Of a stretch of DNA of 64,000 nucleotides, positions 55,793-64,000 are shown piece after piece. The notes beneath the pieces are model-generated. The model saw only the letters and a list, made by a program, of their open reading frames with translations. It searched no databases and was not told the origin of the DNA. A program made the position numbers and the translations under genes. The first letter of the stretch is position 1; the number at the start of each line of letters is the position of its first letter. This DNA comes from Gilvimarinus chinensis DSM 19667 (GTDB taxonomy: Bacteria; Pseudomonadota; Gammaproteobacteria; Pseudomonadales; Cellvibrionaceae): the NCBI RefSeq assembly GCF_000377745.1, contig NZ_KB898706.1, positions 310,001 through 374,000 of the forward strand, read 5' to 3'.

Positions 55793-56806
55793 TTAAATGG
55801 GTAAGCAAAGGGCGCTGGGCAGTACTCCCGTCCAGCGCTTGAAGGCTCGGCGTAAGTTGCGGCTGTCGTGAAAATGCAGCCGTGCCGCAATTTCTTCAAT
55901 ATCCAGCTGTTGTCGTGTCAGCCACTCAATCGCCAGCTCTTTGCGCACCGTGTCATAGCGCTGTTGAAAATGGGTGTGGTGTTTTTGCAGTTTACGTTTA
56001 AAGGTGGCCGTACTCATGTTGAGCGAATCCGCCACCGATTCTAAGCTGATGTGCCCAGGAATGCTGGCACGGATCAAGCCATCGATATGGGCCACAAAGC
56101 CTGTGCTGGGAATGGCCTGGTACTGTGTTTGGCACTGGCGTTTAGCAATAATCGCCGCACTGGCGCTGTTGCTGATACTGGGGGCGGTAGCGATGTCTCG
56201 AGGAAGGCGCATAGCGCTAATGTGCTGCTGAGGGCGCACTCGGCTACCCCAGTTCACGCTGTACTGCTCGTGGTTGCGAATGTCGCCGTGTAAAAAATAG
56301 TCCCACGGCAGGGGGCGCTGATGCAGCAGCCGGCCCACGGAAGTGACCGCGGTCATCATCATATCGGTTAGAAAGCTATTGCCATCACTGACATCGCAGC
56401 AGTCGTGCCAGTATAGGTAGACAAATTCGCTGTCCACCGAGAGGCGGGGGTGCAGCAAGGGGCTCAAGCACCTGTGGTAGGTCTCAAGAGTTTGTAGGGC
56501 TTCAAGTAAGTTAGGGGCAAGAGTCAGCGCGGTACTGGCCGGGCCAAAGTTGCCCGGGTAGAGTCTGTGGCCCGCAAGAAAAGGGGTGTCGGCCCCCGGC
56601 AACTGCTGGCGCAGGTTGCGTATCAGTGCGTAGCATTGACTGGGCTTGATGTTCAGGCAGCCGGAGAGAAAGTCTTCCATAAAGATTCCCGTGCCGCGCA
56701 ACAGTTTGTCTGGTTCCAAACCACGGCTGCAGCCTAAATCAATTAAAGCGGCAGGAAATTCATGAGCGGCAATGATCGGGCTGTCATTTTCATACCAAAG
56801 TGTCAT
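55793..56806 (-). CDS. AraC-family transcriptional regulator
   Basis: A 337-residue regulator. The N-terminal about 220 residues form a ligand/dimerisation-like domain (the arabinose-binding-like group of OruR/ArgR-type regulators); the C-terminal AraC HTH pair is at about 240-330 (HISLESVADSLNMSTATFKR; LDIEEIAARLHFHDSRNLRRAFKRWTGVLP). The ATG directly follows the TAA of the upstream GGDEF gene (TAAATG), so translation is coupled and the two are likely one functional unit. The effector is unknown. Confidence 0.9.
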   Translation of the reverse strand: MTLWYENDSPIIAAHEFPAALIDLGCSRGLEPDKLLRGTGIFMEDFLSGCLNIKPSQCYALIRNLRQQLPGADTPFLAGHRLYPGNFGPASTALTLAPNLLEALQTLETYHRCLSPLLHPRLSVDSEFVYLYWHDCCDVSDGNSFLTDMMMTAVTSVGRLLHQRPLPWDYFLHGDIRNHEQYSVNWGSRVRPQQHISAMRLPRDIATAPSISNSASAAIIAKRQCQTQYQAIPSTGFVAHIDGLIRASIPGHISLESVADSLNMSTATFKRKLQKHHTHFQQRYDTVRKELAIEWLTRQQLDIEEIAARLHFHDSRNLRRAFKRWTGVLPSALCLPI

Positions 56807-57712
56807 TTATGCCGCCCTCGGTGCGCGGCTGTCTTTGGCCGTTAACAGTCTTTGCGTTGCCAGGTCAATCAATGACTCGGGGGTGTGGCCTGTATCGGTG
56901 GCAACCCCTACGCTGGCGCTGTGGTACACGCTTTCACCCTGAGTGGTTTTGTAAGCGAAGTGGCTTACGGCATCTTGCAATTGCGAAGATAGCTGAGTGG
57001 CCAGTTGTTCACCGGCCCCCGGTAGCAGCACCGCAAAGCGATCACCGGCATAGCGGCATAACAGGTCGCAGCGGCGCAGGTTCAGCAGTAAAAGCTCCGT
57101 CAGCTCTTTCAGCAAACGGTCGCCTTCGGCGTGGCCGAAGCGACGGTTGATGGTGTCAAACTGATCCAAGTCCAGCAGTACTAATGTCAAAGGTTGTTGC
57201 TGTTGGCGGCAGTGCTCCAGTTGTTGCTCCAGCTGCTGCTGTAAAAAGCGTGCATCGCCAAGCCCGGTTAATTGATCCTGCAGGCGGTACTCGCGCAGGT
57301 TTTGTTCTTTGCGACGGCGTTCCTGACTGAATAGCAATTGCTCTTTATGCCAGTGGTACAGTGCCAGGGTGAGCACAATCAGGCCCACGGGCATAAGGGT
57401 AGACTCGATGCTGCCGCGCCAAATGGAGGTTTCAGGAATGGCGATAACCTCGTCCATCAAGTCTTGAAAGGAGCCGATAAAAATCAAACCCAGGCCGAGG
57501 GCTAATAGTGTGGTAACCGAGCCTTTGGGGCGGCTGTTCAGGGTAAAGGCCAGCCACAGAATTGTAAGAAGGCACACACCGGACTCCCCGACAATATCCA
57601 GCCAATCAATCTCTTGCCAGAGTTTTATATCACCTACAGCAAGGCTGAGCAGGATAGTGAGGTTGGTGGCCAGCGCTATGGCTAATAGCTTCCATTTGTG
57701 CAGAAAAATCAT
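56807..57712 (-). CDS. Membrane GGDEF protein with degenerate active site
   Basis: A 301-residue protein with four or five N-terminal membrane spans (about residues 8-120), then a coiled linker and a GGDEF domain (about 140-295). The substrate region DLDQFDTINRRFGHAEGD is intact, but the signature reads AGDRF in place of GGDEF, which changes the catalytic Glu to Arg. The inhibitory I-site RRCD (RxxD) is preserved five residues before. It may bind c-di-GMP without making it. The start at 57712 is chosen because upstream residues add no membrane segment; there is no clear ribosome-binding site. It is coupled to the AraC gene. Confidence 0.8.
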   Translation of the reverse strand: MIFLHKWKLLAIALATNLTILLSLAVGDIKLWQEIDWLDIVGESGVCLLTILWLAFTLNSRPKGSVTTLLALGLGLIFIGSFQDLMDEVIAIPETSIWRGSIESTLMPVGLIVLTLALYHWHKEQLLFSQERRRKEQNLREYRLQDQLTGLGDARFLQQQLEQQLEHCRQQQQPLTLVLLDLDQFDTINRRFGHAEGDRLLKELTELLLLNLRRCDLLCRYAGDRFAVLLPGAGEQLATQLSSQLQDAVSHFAYKTTQGESVYHSASVGVATDTGHTPESLIDLATQRLLTAKDSRAPRAA

Positions 57713-57759
57713 GGTGCAGTCGCAAAGTAGTATGAACGCATTGTAACTATCAGCCTTTT

Positions 57760-57777
57760 GTAACAGTTGTATGACAA
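57760..57777 (-). promoter_or_regulatory. Possible second Pho box facing the GGDEF/AraC unit
   Basis: On the minus strand TTGTCAT-ACAA-CTGTTAC matches the two 7-mers of a Pho box (CTGTCAT-N4-CTGTCAT) at 11 of 14 positions. A TACAAT-like hexamer lies 14 bp further, wider than the usual 10 bp, so support is moderate to weak. Confidence 0.4.
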
Positions 57778-57928
57778 AGGTCGGGGGCAAATTGGCTCAG
57801 GGAGTTTTTGGCGAGCCGGTGTTTTTACCGCAATTATGCGCTGCAATGCCGGTCGCCCGTTATTTTGCGGGGGCTGATTAGCTCAATTCTCTGGCTGACG
57901 CACCTCAAATGGTATGACGGGGCAATCG

Positions 57929-57962
57929 CTGTCACAGAACTGTCACGCAGGCTTTTTATTGT
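57929..57962 (+). promoter_or_regulatory. Pho box and -10 element upstream of the phytate-locus receptor
   Basis: CTGTCAC (57929-57935), AGAA, CTGTCAC (57940-57946) match the PhoB box consensus CTGTCAT-N4-CTGTCAT at 12 of 14 positions. A TATTGT hexamer follows at 57957-57962, exactly 10 bp after the box, as in E. coli Pho promoters where the box replaces the -35 element. This predicts PhoB-activated transcription under phosphate starvation. Confidence 0.85.
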
Positions 57963-58026
57963 CTGCCCCACTTTTACTGACCAGCAAGCCGCTGGTATCG
58001 ATGTAGGACTCTTTGGGGGAGATACC

Positions 58027-60801
58027 GTGAAAAAAATTGCCAATCGCCGTGCACCGCAAGTGCGCCGTCAAATGCTCGCCGCCACTATCGCCATGCTGGG
58101 TGCTGCTAGCGCTATTGCTGATGGTCAAATCAGCGGCCAACTGACTACCGAAGTTAGTGGCCTGCCGTTGCAGGGTAGCCGGGTTAAGCTCGAAGAGTTA
58201 AACGTGAGCACCGTCACCGGTCGTGATGGTCGCTACAACTTAAGCGGTATCGAGCCGGGCACTTACACGCTGAGCGTGAGCTACCTGGGTGTGCAAACCA
58301 TGCAGCGCACCATTGAGGTGGTTGATAACGAAACCTTAGTCAGTAACTTCCAAATTCAACCTAATAACACGCGCGAAGAATTCGTGATTGTTATGGGCCA
58401 GGCGGGTAGCTTGAACAAAGCGTTAAACGTTCAACGCTCATCTGACAATTTGGTGAGCGCCGTGGCCGCCGATGCCATCGGCCAGTTTCCCGATACCAAC
58501 GTTTCCGAAGCGTTGCAGCGCTTGCCCGGTTTGTCCATTGAGCGTGACCAAGGTGAAGGCCGTTACGTTCGTATTCGCGGGTTGGGCCCAGACTATAACT
58601 CGGTAACCGTTAACGGCGTGAACTTACCGTCTCCTGACTCTGGCCGTCGCGCCGTGGCTTTGGATGTTATCCCTTCCGATTTACTTGAAGGACTGGTTGT
58701 CAGCAAAACGTTAACGGCTGATATGGATGCGAACTCGCTCGGTGGTAGCATTGATATTCAAAGTTTGTCAGCGTTTGACCGTGACGATATGTTCTACTCG
58801 TTTACCGCCGAGGGAAGTTATAACGAGTTAACCGACAGCACCAGCCCCAAGCTGGCTTTGACCGCATCGGATCAGTTCAGCATTGGCAGCGGTACGAATA
58901 ACCTTGGCATCGCGGGTGGTATCAGCTGGTACGACCGCGACTTTGGCTCCGATAACGTAGAGACCGGCGGCGCTTGGGATTTTGACGATGACGGCACCCT
59001 GCTCGAAGAAGTAGAACAACGCGATTATTTAATCTCTCGTGAGCGCTCTGGTGCAACGCTAAACTTTGATTACAAGCTCAGTGAAAACACCGAGCTTTAC
59101 TGGCGTAACCTGTACAGTGAATACACCGATTCAGAGATTCGTCTGGCTAACATATTTGAATTTGAAGACGGTGTTCTTCCAGGTGCTTCTGGTGTTGCTG
59201 AGGTTGCACGCGAATTAAAAGACCGCGAAGAAACCCAAGAGATTCTGTCGACTGCGTTAGGTGGTACCACGCGAGTTAACAGTTGGACCATTGACTACCG
59301 TGCCGCCGTTTCTGAGTCCAGTGAAGACGAGCCACAGCATGTGAGCGGTGCAGTGTTTGCCGCTAGCGATGCGTTTGAAAATGTATCCTTTACCGATACC
59401 CGTGAACCTTACCTAATGGTACCCGATGCTTTCTTTGCCGCCGACAGCTATGAAATGGACGAAGTGGAAAAAGCTTCATCGGGCACTAACGATACCCAGC
59501 AGTCTTTCCAGCTGGATTTTACCCGCGACTTCTTTGTTGCGAATCACTCAGCACAATTAAAATTTGGTGGTAAGTACCGCAACCGTGAGAAAGACAACGA
59601 CGTTGAAATCTGGGTGTTTGAAGACCTGGATGAACACGGCTTCAGCGATGAGCAACTGCTGATGAGCGGGTATGCCGCTGGCGCACCTGATTTCACCCTA
59701 GGTGATTTTGGTCCGGGTATTAACAGCGATGCGGTTGCCGCGTCGCTCACGGGGCTGGACGAAAGTGAGTTTTACTCGGAGGAAGACTCAACCATCGAAG
59801 ACTTTGATGTCGAAGAAACCGTATCGGCAGCATACGTCATGGGCCGTATTGATTTGCACGATCTGCGGTTGATTGCCGGTGTACGTTACGAAGATACCGA
59901 GTTTGCCTCCCAAGGCACACTGTTTGATGGTGATGAGTTCTCACCTTTAGAGGTTGATAATCAGTACGATAACTTTTTCCCATCCGTGCTCGCCCGTTAC
60001 ACCATTGGCGAAAACTCGCAAATTCGCGGCTCCTGGACTAACTCGCTGGTGCGCCCTAACTTTGAGCAACTGGCACCAAACTTTGTTATTGACGATGGCG
60101 AGGCAGAGTTTGGTAACCCGCTGCTTAAGCCTATGGAGTCGGAAAACTTTGACTTCGGCTTTGAGCACTACATGGGGCTGGCCGGTGTAGTCTCTGCGTA
60201 CGTGTACTACAAGGATATTGAAAACTTTATCTACCAGACAGATTTGGCCGCTACCGATCAGTACGGTGACTATGACGAAGCGATAACCTTCGCCAATGGC
60301 GATTCGGCCGAAGTGTCTGGTATTGAACTGGCATTCTCTAAGCAAATGGACTTTTTGCCCGGTGCCTTGAGCGGGTTGTTGCTGTCGGCTAACGCTACGT
60401 TCTCGGATTCTGAAGCGAGCCTGAGCTACTACGATGAAGACGAAGGTGGTTGGTTAAGCCGTGATAGCAAGCTGCCAAGTCAGTCTGACACGACCGGTAA
60501 CGTAAGCATTGGTTACGAAGCCGCCAGCTTTAATGTTCGCTTAGCGGCCAACTATAAGTCTGAGTACCTGCTTGAAGTTCAAGATGTGACCGATGCGTCT
60601 GAAGACGTCTATGTGGATGAACAAACTCAACTGGACTTTTCGGCTCGCTATTACTTGAGTGAAGGTGTGCAGCTGTATTTCGAAGCGCTGAACCTAACCG
60701 ATGAGCCTTATTACGCCTACGTAAATGATTCATCCTACAATGCGCAGTTTGAAACCTACGGCTTGACTTTCAAGCTGGGGCTCACGGTTACCAACTTCTA
60801 A
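58027..60801 (+). CDS. TonB-dependent outer-membrane receptor (phytate locus)
   Basis: A 924-residue outer-membrane receptor. The GTG start at 58027 follows GGGGGAG and gives a signal peptide (ATIAMLGAASAIADG); the longer frame upstream is discarded because it would run through the Pho promoter. An N-terminal carboxypeptidase-like regulatory domain (about residues 35-110) precedes the plug (NVSEALQRLPGLSIERDQGE, VNGVNLPSPD) and the barrel, ending FKLGLTVTNF. The architecture is that of the TonB-Xanth-Caul group used for complex organic substrates. With downstream phytase and PhoX it probably imports phosphorylated compounds or degradation products. Confidence 0.92.
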   Translation: MKKIANRRAPQVRRQMLAATIAMLGAASAIADGQISGQLTTEVSGLPLQGSRVKLEELNVSTVTGRDGRYNLSGIEPGTYTLSVSYLGVQTMQRTIEVVDNETLVSNFQIQPNNTREEFVIVMGQAGSLNKALNVQRSSDNLVSAVAADAIGQFPDTNVSEALQRLPGLSIERDQGEGRYVRIRGLGPDYNSVTVNGVNLPSPDSGRRAVALDVIPSDLLEGLVVSKTLTADMDANSLGGSIDIQSLSAFDRDDMFYSFTAEGSYNELTDSTSPKLALTASDQFSIGSGTNNLGIAGGISWYDRDFGSDNVETGGAWDFDDDGTLLEEVEQRDYLISRERSGATLNFDYKLSENTELYWRNLYSEYTDSEIRLANIFEFEDGVLPGASGVAEVARELKDREETQEILSTALGGTTRVNSWTIDYRAAVSESSEDEPQHVSGAVFAASDAFENVSFTDTREPYLMVPDAFFAADSYEMDEVEKASSGTNDTQQSFQLDFTRDFFVANHSAQLKFGGKYRNREKDNDVEIWVFEDLDEHGFSDEQLLMSGYAAGAPDFTLGDFGPGINSDAVAASLTGLDESEFYSEEDSTIEDFDVEETVSAAYVMGRIDLHDLRLIAGVRYEDTEFASQGTLFDGDEFSPLEVDNQYDNFFPSVLARYTIGENSQIRGSWTNSLVRPNFEQLAPNFVIDDGEAEFGNPLLKPMESENFDFGFEHYMGLAGVVSAYVYYKDIENFIYQTDLAATDQYGDYDEAITFANGDSAEVSGIELAFSKQMDFLPGALSGLLLSANATFSDSEASLSYYDEDEGGWLSRDSKLPSQSDTTGNVSIGYEAASFNVRLAANYKSEYLLEVQDVTDASEDVYVDEQTQLDFSARYYLSEGVQLYFEALNLTDEPYYAYVNDSSYNAQFETYGLTFKLGLTVTNF

Positions 60802-60823
60802 GCATTGAATAACAAGAACTCAC

Positions 60824-60846
60824 AGCGGCGCCCGTCGCCGCTTTTT
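60824..60846 (+). terminator. Intra-operon rho-independent terminator/attenuator
   Basis: Stem AGCGGCG (60824-60830) / CGCCGCT (60836-60842), loop CCCGT, then T5. It begins 22 bases after the receptor stop and ends 13 bases before the phytase ATG, so only part of the transcript would read through. Confidence 0.85.
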
Positions 60847-60859
60847 GGGATTACGTAAT

Positions 60860-62746
60860 ATGACTTTAAAGCATTTATCCGCGTCTATTGCCTTATGTTT
60901 AAGTTTGGGTGCCTGTGCTGCGCCGGTAGATAAACCTACGGACGCCTCCGTGGACTATATTCCCGCCTTACAGCAAGGCGAAGCGGTTTTTTGGTTGGCA
61001 CTTGATGACAGTGGTCAGTTGCGCGTTGAGAATGGCAAAGCCATTGCCCGTGACGTAAGCGCTGTGAATATCGTGCAAGTAAGCGATGGCTATTTGGTCG
61101 CCACCATTGCCGGAGTAGAGGCGACGCCGACATTGTACTTGCTTCGCGATAATGCAAAACGTGTTGAGCGTTTAGCGACGTTGGCATCGCCCAACTTTTT
61201 AGTGGAAGGTTTGTGCCTGGCCCCCGAAGCCGATGGCAGTGTGTCCTTGTTTATGCTGGACGAGCGCGGCAGTGCCGAGCAATGGGTTGTGTACAGCGAT
61301 AAGCAGTCGTTAACACCGGCGCAACTGCGCACCTTACCCATTGCCCCCAACGCCACAGCGTGCGCAGCGGATGGCAACGGAGGGTTGTTTATTGCCGAAG
61401 AGGAAATGGGCGTGTGGCGCTACTCTTCCAACGCTGAAAAGCCGGTAAGCCGGGAAGTGGTCGGTTTGGCAAGCCCTTACGGTGAACTGGGCGAGGGTAC
61501 AGAAGCCATTGCTTATCTGGGTAATAATTTGGTCACCGTAACCGTAGATACTGCCGAGGTACATGTGCATCAACCCAGTGATAACGGCTGGAGTTCGACG
61601 ACCTTGGGGCAGTGGCAGGGCATTGAAGAGCCAGAGCAATTGCGCGCCTGGTATAACGCCAAAGACGGTCAGCTGCACTTGCAAGCTCGTGACGATGCCA
61701 GCGGCGAATTTGCGCGTAAAAGTTTTGCGGTTGCTGGCGGTCAGCTGGATTTTTCCGCCCCAGCGGCTAGCGAACAAAGCGTTAAACTGGTACAGCCCAG
61801 TGTACAAACCGACCCGGTAGCGCGTTTTGGCGATGCGGCCGACGACCCGGCTATCTGGGTACACCCGCAAACCCCTGAAAAAAGTTTGATTCTCGGTACC
61901 GATAAAAAGCACGGTTTACTGGTGTACACCTTAGATGGCAAACAAAAGCAGCTGTTGCCAACCGGTCGTTTAAACAACGTGGATTTGCGCTACGGTTTTG
62001 ATTTTGGCAATGGTATCGATGATATCGCCGTCGCAACCCAGCGCGATGACAATTCATTGTCGATTTATCGCGTTGACGCTGAAAATGGTCACATTCAGCA
62101 TGTAGCGGAACTGCCCACCGGGCTCGAAGAAATTTACGGCTTCTGCATGTACCAAAACGGTGGCAACACCTACGCGATTGCCAATGGTAAAAGCGGTACC
62201 TTTGAGCAGTATTTGCTGCAGGCAGACAATGGCAAGATCAGCGCATCTTTAGCGCGTACCTTCGCGGTTGAAACCCAGCCCGAAGGTTGCGTAGCCGACG
62301 ACGCTACCGGCCAGTTATTTGTGGGTGAAGAGGGGGTTGGCGTTTACACCTTGTCAGCAAACCCCGAAGCTGGTGATGCACCTGTGCTGATCAGAGGCGT
62401 CGACGAGATAATGGTGGCCGATGTGGAAGGTATGGCTTTGTACCCGGCCGAAAACAGCCGCTACCTGATCGTCTCCAGCCAGGGTGATGACAGTTACGTA
62501 GTGCTGCAGTCCAGCGCGCCTTACAAGGTGCTGGGTAAGTTTCGTGTCGGGGCAAACTACGGCGCGGGCATCGATGCGATTTCTGAAACCGATGGTTTAG
62601 AGGTCACACACCGCTCGCTGGGTAAAGGCTACGAGCAAGGGGCCTTTATCGCACAGGATGGGCATAATGTTATGCCCGAACGTCCGCAAAACTTTAAACT
62701 GGTGCCTTGGTCAGATATCGCCCAGGAGTTGAATTTGAATGACTGA
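60860..62746 (+). CDS. Beta-propeller phytase (3-phytase-like), predicted lipoprotein
   Basis: A 628-residue extracytoplasmic enzyme that releases phosphate from phytate. A lipobox-like signal (LCLSLGAC) suggests a lipid-anchored protein. The C-terminal half (about residues 315-628) is a canonical propeller with GDAADDPAIWVHPQ, ILGTDKKHGLLVYTLDGK and NNVDLRYGF; the N-terminal half is a less conserved, partial propeller, giving a two-domain layout known for some marine phytases. The ATG at 60860 is preferred over an upstream TTG. Its TGA overlaps the start of phoX by 8 bases, indicating coupled translation. Confidence 0.9.
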   Translation: MTLKHLSASIALCLSLGACAAPVDKPTDASVDYIPALQQGEAVFWLALDDSGQLRVENGKAIARDVSAVNIVQVSDGYLVATIAGVEATPTLYLLRDNAKRVERLATLASPNFLVEGLCLAPEADGSVSLFMLDERGSAEQWVVYSDKQSLTPAQLRTLPIAPNATACAADGNGGLFIAEEEMGVWRYSSNAEKPVSREVVGLASPYGELGEGTEAIAYLGNNLVTVTVDTAEVHVHQPSDNGWSSTTLGQWQGIEEPEQLRAWYNAKDGQLHLQARDDASGEFARKSFAVAGGQLDFSAPAASEQSVKLVQPSVQTDPVARFGDAADDPAIWVHPQTPEKSLILGTDKKHGLLVYTLDGKQKQLLPTGRLNNVDLRYGFDFGNGIDDIAVATQRDDNSLSIYRVDAENGHIQHVAELPTGLEEIYGFCMYQNGGNTYAIANGKSGTFEQYLLQADNGKISASLARTFAVETQPEGCVADDATGQLFVGEEGVGVYTLSANPEAGDAPVLIRGVDEIMVADVEGMALYPAENSRYLIVSSQGDDSYVVLQSSAPYKVLGKFRVGANYGAGIDAISETDGLEVTHRSLGKGYEQGAFIAQDGHNVMPERPQNFKLVPWSDIAQELNLND

Positions 62747-64000
62747 GAAAAAAATACAGGGGCGCGATTTCGATATTGACGATATCGCGGTTAACCCCAC
62801 CCAAAGAACTTCCCTCGGGGAGCTCGCCTGTTCACGACGTCGTTTCGTGACAGGTTCCATGGCTGCTTGCCTGGCGCCCGGCGCCGGGCCTTTTTTATTA
62901 TTGGCCTGCAGCTCACAGCCCGCAGGCATGTTTACCGATGCGCTGCGCCCGGAGATAGGCTTTGCGCCCGTGCCGGTGGCTCTGGGCGACAAAGTCGATG
63001 AGGTAACCGTGCCCCAGGGCTACACCGCTCGGCCTTTTTTCTCCTGGGGCGATAAGGTGGTTAACGGGGCGGTCGACTGGCGTAGTGATGCCAGTAACTC
63101 CGCCGCCGAGCAGGAGCTGCAAGCCGGGCAGAATAACGACGGCATGCACTTTTTCCCCTTTCCCGATGCGCCCAACGAGCACGGCTTGTTGGTGGTAAAT
63201 CACGAATACATCAACGACACTTTGCACACCAACGGCCCCACCATTAGCGAAAATGAGCAAGGGCACAAGCAGCGCCCCATGGAAGAAGTGCTCAAAGAGC
63301 AAGCCGCCCACGGCGTGAGTGTGATTGAAATTAAAAAAGATGACGCCGGGCAGTGGCAAAAGGTTTACCCCTCGCGCTTCAACCGCCGCTTGACGGCCAA
63401 TACGGTAATGGATATCAGCGGCCCGGCAGCGGGCACAACGGCGATGAAAACCCTGCAGGATGATACCGGACGCCGCGTGCTGGGGACGTTAAATAATTGC
63501 GCTATGGGTGTAACCCCGTGGGGTACGTATTTAATTTGCGAAGAAAACTGGAAGAATTATTTCGTTAACCGCGACCAGCAGGATTGGCAAAATCGCCCGG
63601 CTCACAAGCGCTATGGCATAGCGTCAGGTGCCAGCAGCCATTACAACTATTGGGAGTCGGTGGACGAACGTTTTGATGCCACACCCAAAGCGGAGCAAAA
63701 ACACAGCGGTTATGTGAACGAGCCCAATCGTTTCGGTTGGGTGGTGGAGTTTGACCCTTTCGACCCCGAATCTCGCCCCGTTAAGCGCACTGCCCTTGGC
63801 CGATTGGTGCGCGAGGGCTGCACTTGTGTATTGGCCGACGATGGCACCATGGCGTTTTATTCCGGCGACGATACTCGCGGCGAGTACGTGTATAAATTTG
63901 TTCCCGAGGGTAAGTTTCGCGCCGATGCCCCCGCTGCCAATCGAGACTTGCTGGACAAAGGCACCGCCTATGTGGCTGTTTATCACGCCGATGGTACCGG
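62739..64000 (+). CDS. phoX: PhoX-family alkaline phosphatase, Tat-exported (3' partial)
   Basis: The first 420 residues of a PhoX-type phosphatase; the gene runs off the window end and the family is usually longer. The Tat signal has SRRRFV followed by a hydrophobic stretch ending in LLLACSS, a lipobox-like site. The body shows PhoX-type segments: NNDGMHFFPFP, GLLVVNHEYIND, NNCAMGVTPWGTYLICEENW and FGWVVEFDPFDP, regions that build the calcium/iron site of PhoX. It cleaves phosphate from esters outside the cytoplasm. CAGGAG lies upstream of the ATG, which overlaps the phytase stop. Confidence 0.92.
   Translation, partial: MTEKKIQGRDFDIDDIAVNPTQRTSLGELACSRRRFVTGSMAACLAPGAGPFLLLACSSQPAGMFTDALRPEIGFAPVPVALGDKVDEVTVPQGYTARPFFSWGDKVVNGAVDWRSDASNSAAEQELQAGQNNDGMHFFPFPDAPNEHGLLVVNHEYINDTLHTNGPTISENEQGHKQRPMEEVLKEQAAHGVSVIEIKKDDAGQWQKVYPSRFNRRLTANTVMDISGPAAGTTAMKTLQDDTGRRVLGTLNNCAMGVTPWGTYLICEENWKNYFVNRDQQDWQNRPAHKRYGIASGASSHYNYWESVDERFDATPKAEQKHSGYVNEPNRFGWVVEFDPFDPESRPVKRTALGRLVREGCTCVLADDGTMAFYSGDDTRGEYVYKFVPEGKFRADAPAANRDLLDKGTAYVAVYHADGT

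Larger units (their letters stand above)
57713..58026. other. 314-bp divergent regulatory region with Pho-box sequences
   Basis: No gene is supported here; the frame of the TonB-receptor ORF extends back to 57808 without signal-peptide features. It holds the strong Pho box with -10 element (57929-57962) for the receptor and a weaker Pho-like site (57760-57777) facing the GGDEF gene, both listed separately. Confidence 0.75.

Overview
The window reads as chromosomal DNA of a marine, polysaccharide-degrading gammaproteobacterium, most likely a member of the Cellvibrionaceae (relatives of Cellvibrio, Saccharophagus, Teredinibacter, Simiduia). The evidence is: two tandem CBM10-type modules ending a secreted enzyme at the left edge, a Gram-negative class GN sortase with its VIT/vWA target protein, a large TonB-dependent receptor paired with a beta-propeller phytase and PhoX, and a uvrA / MFS / ssb arrangement like that of Pseudomonas. 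The genus is an inference. Genes are dense on both strands; I see no rRNA, tRNA, CRISPR array, transposase or phage gene.

Layout. 0-10 kb: end of a CBM10 enzyme, ypfJ-type metallopeptidase, HerA-like ATPase, a GNAT/ybaK pair, the sortase-target/sortase pair, a periplasmic binding protein, a SulP anion transporter and tspO. 10-16 kb: a co-directional cluster of HAD phosphatase, BCCT transporter, outer-membrane porin and a PotD-like binding protein that has no ABC permease or ATPase here. 16-28 kb: outer-membrane protein, alcohol dehydrogenase divergent from a LysR regulator, an EF-G apparently outside a str operon, an EAL protein with a C-terminal sensor-like domain, polysaccharide deacetylase, glutamine amidotransferase, AlkD-like repair protein and small envelope proteins. 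28-33 kb: uvrA, divergent MFS transporter, ssb.

33-44 kb is the most accessory-looking part. It looks more AT-rich by eye. Six minus-strand genes (87-aa protein, beta-barrel protein, Cys-type arylsulfatase, SphA-like outer-membrane protein, phospholipase-D lipoprotein, DUF481 protein) lie divergent from a small membrane protein and a 897-aa MalT/LuxR-type (LAL) regulator. I propose a regulated system for uptake and desulfation of a hydrophobic or aromatic sulfate ester; the substrate is unknown.

44-57 kb: GntP-type permease with a perfect 14-bp LacI-type operator, a TPR/O-GlcNAc-transferase-like protein, an alpha/beta hydrolase with a C-terminal extension, a degenerate RmlD-like protein, fabA-fabB, ispB, ndh, a Gfo/Idh oxidoreductase, and a degenerate GGDEF protein translationally coupled to an AraC regulator.

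57-64 kb is a phosphate-scavenging locus: a Pho box with a correctly spaced -10 element, a TonB-dependent receptor, an internal terminator, a beta-propeller phytase lipoprotein, and a Tat-exported PhoX overlapping the phytase and cut by the window edge. A second, weaker Pho-box-like site faces the GGDEF/AraC pair, so both divergent units may answer to PhoB.
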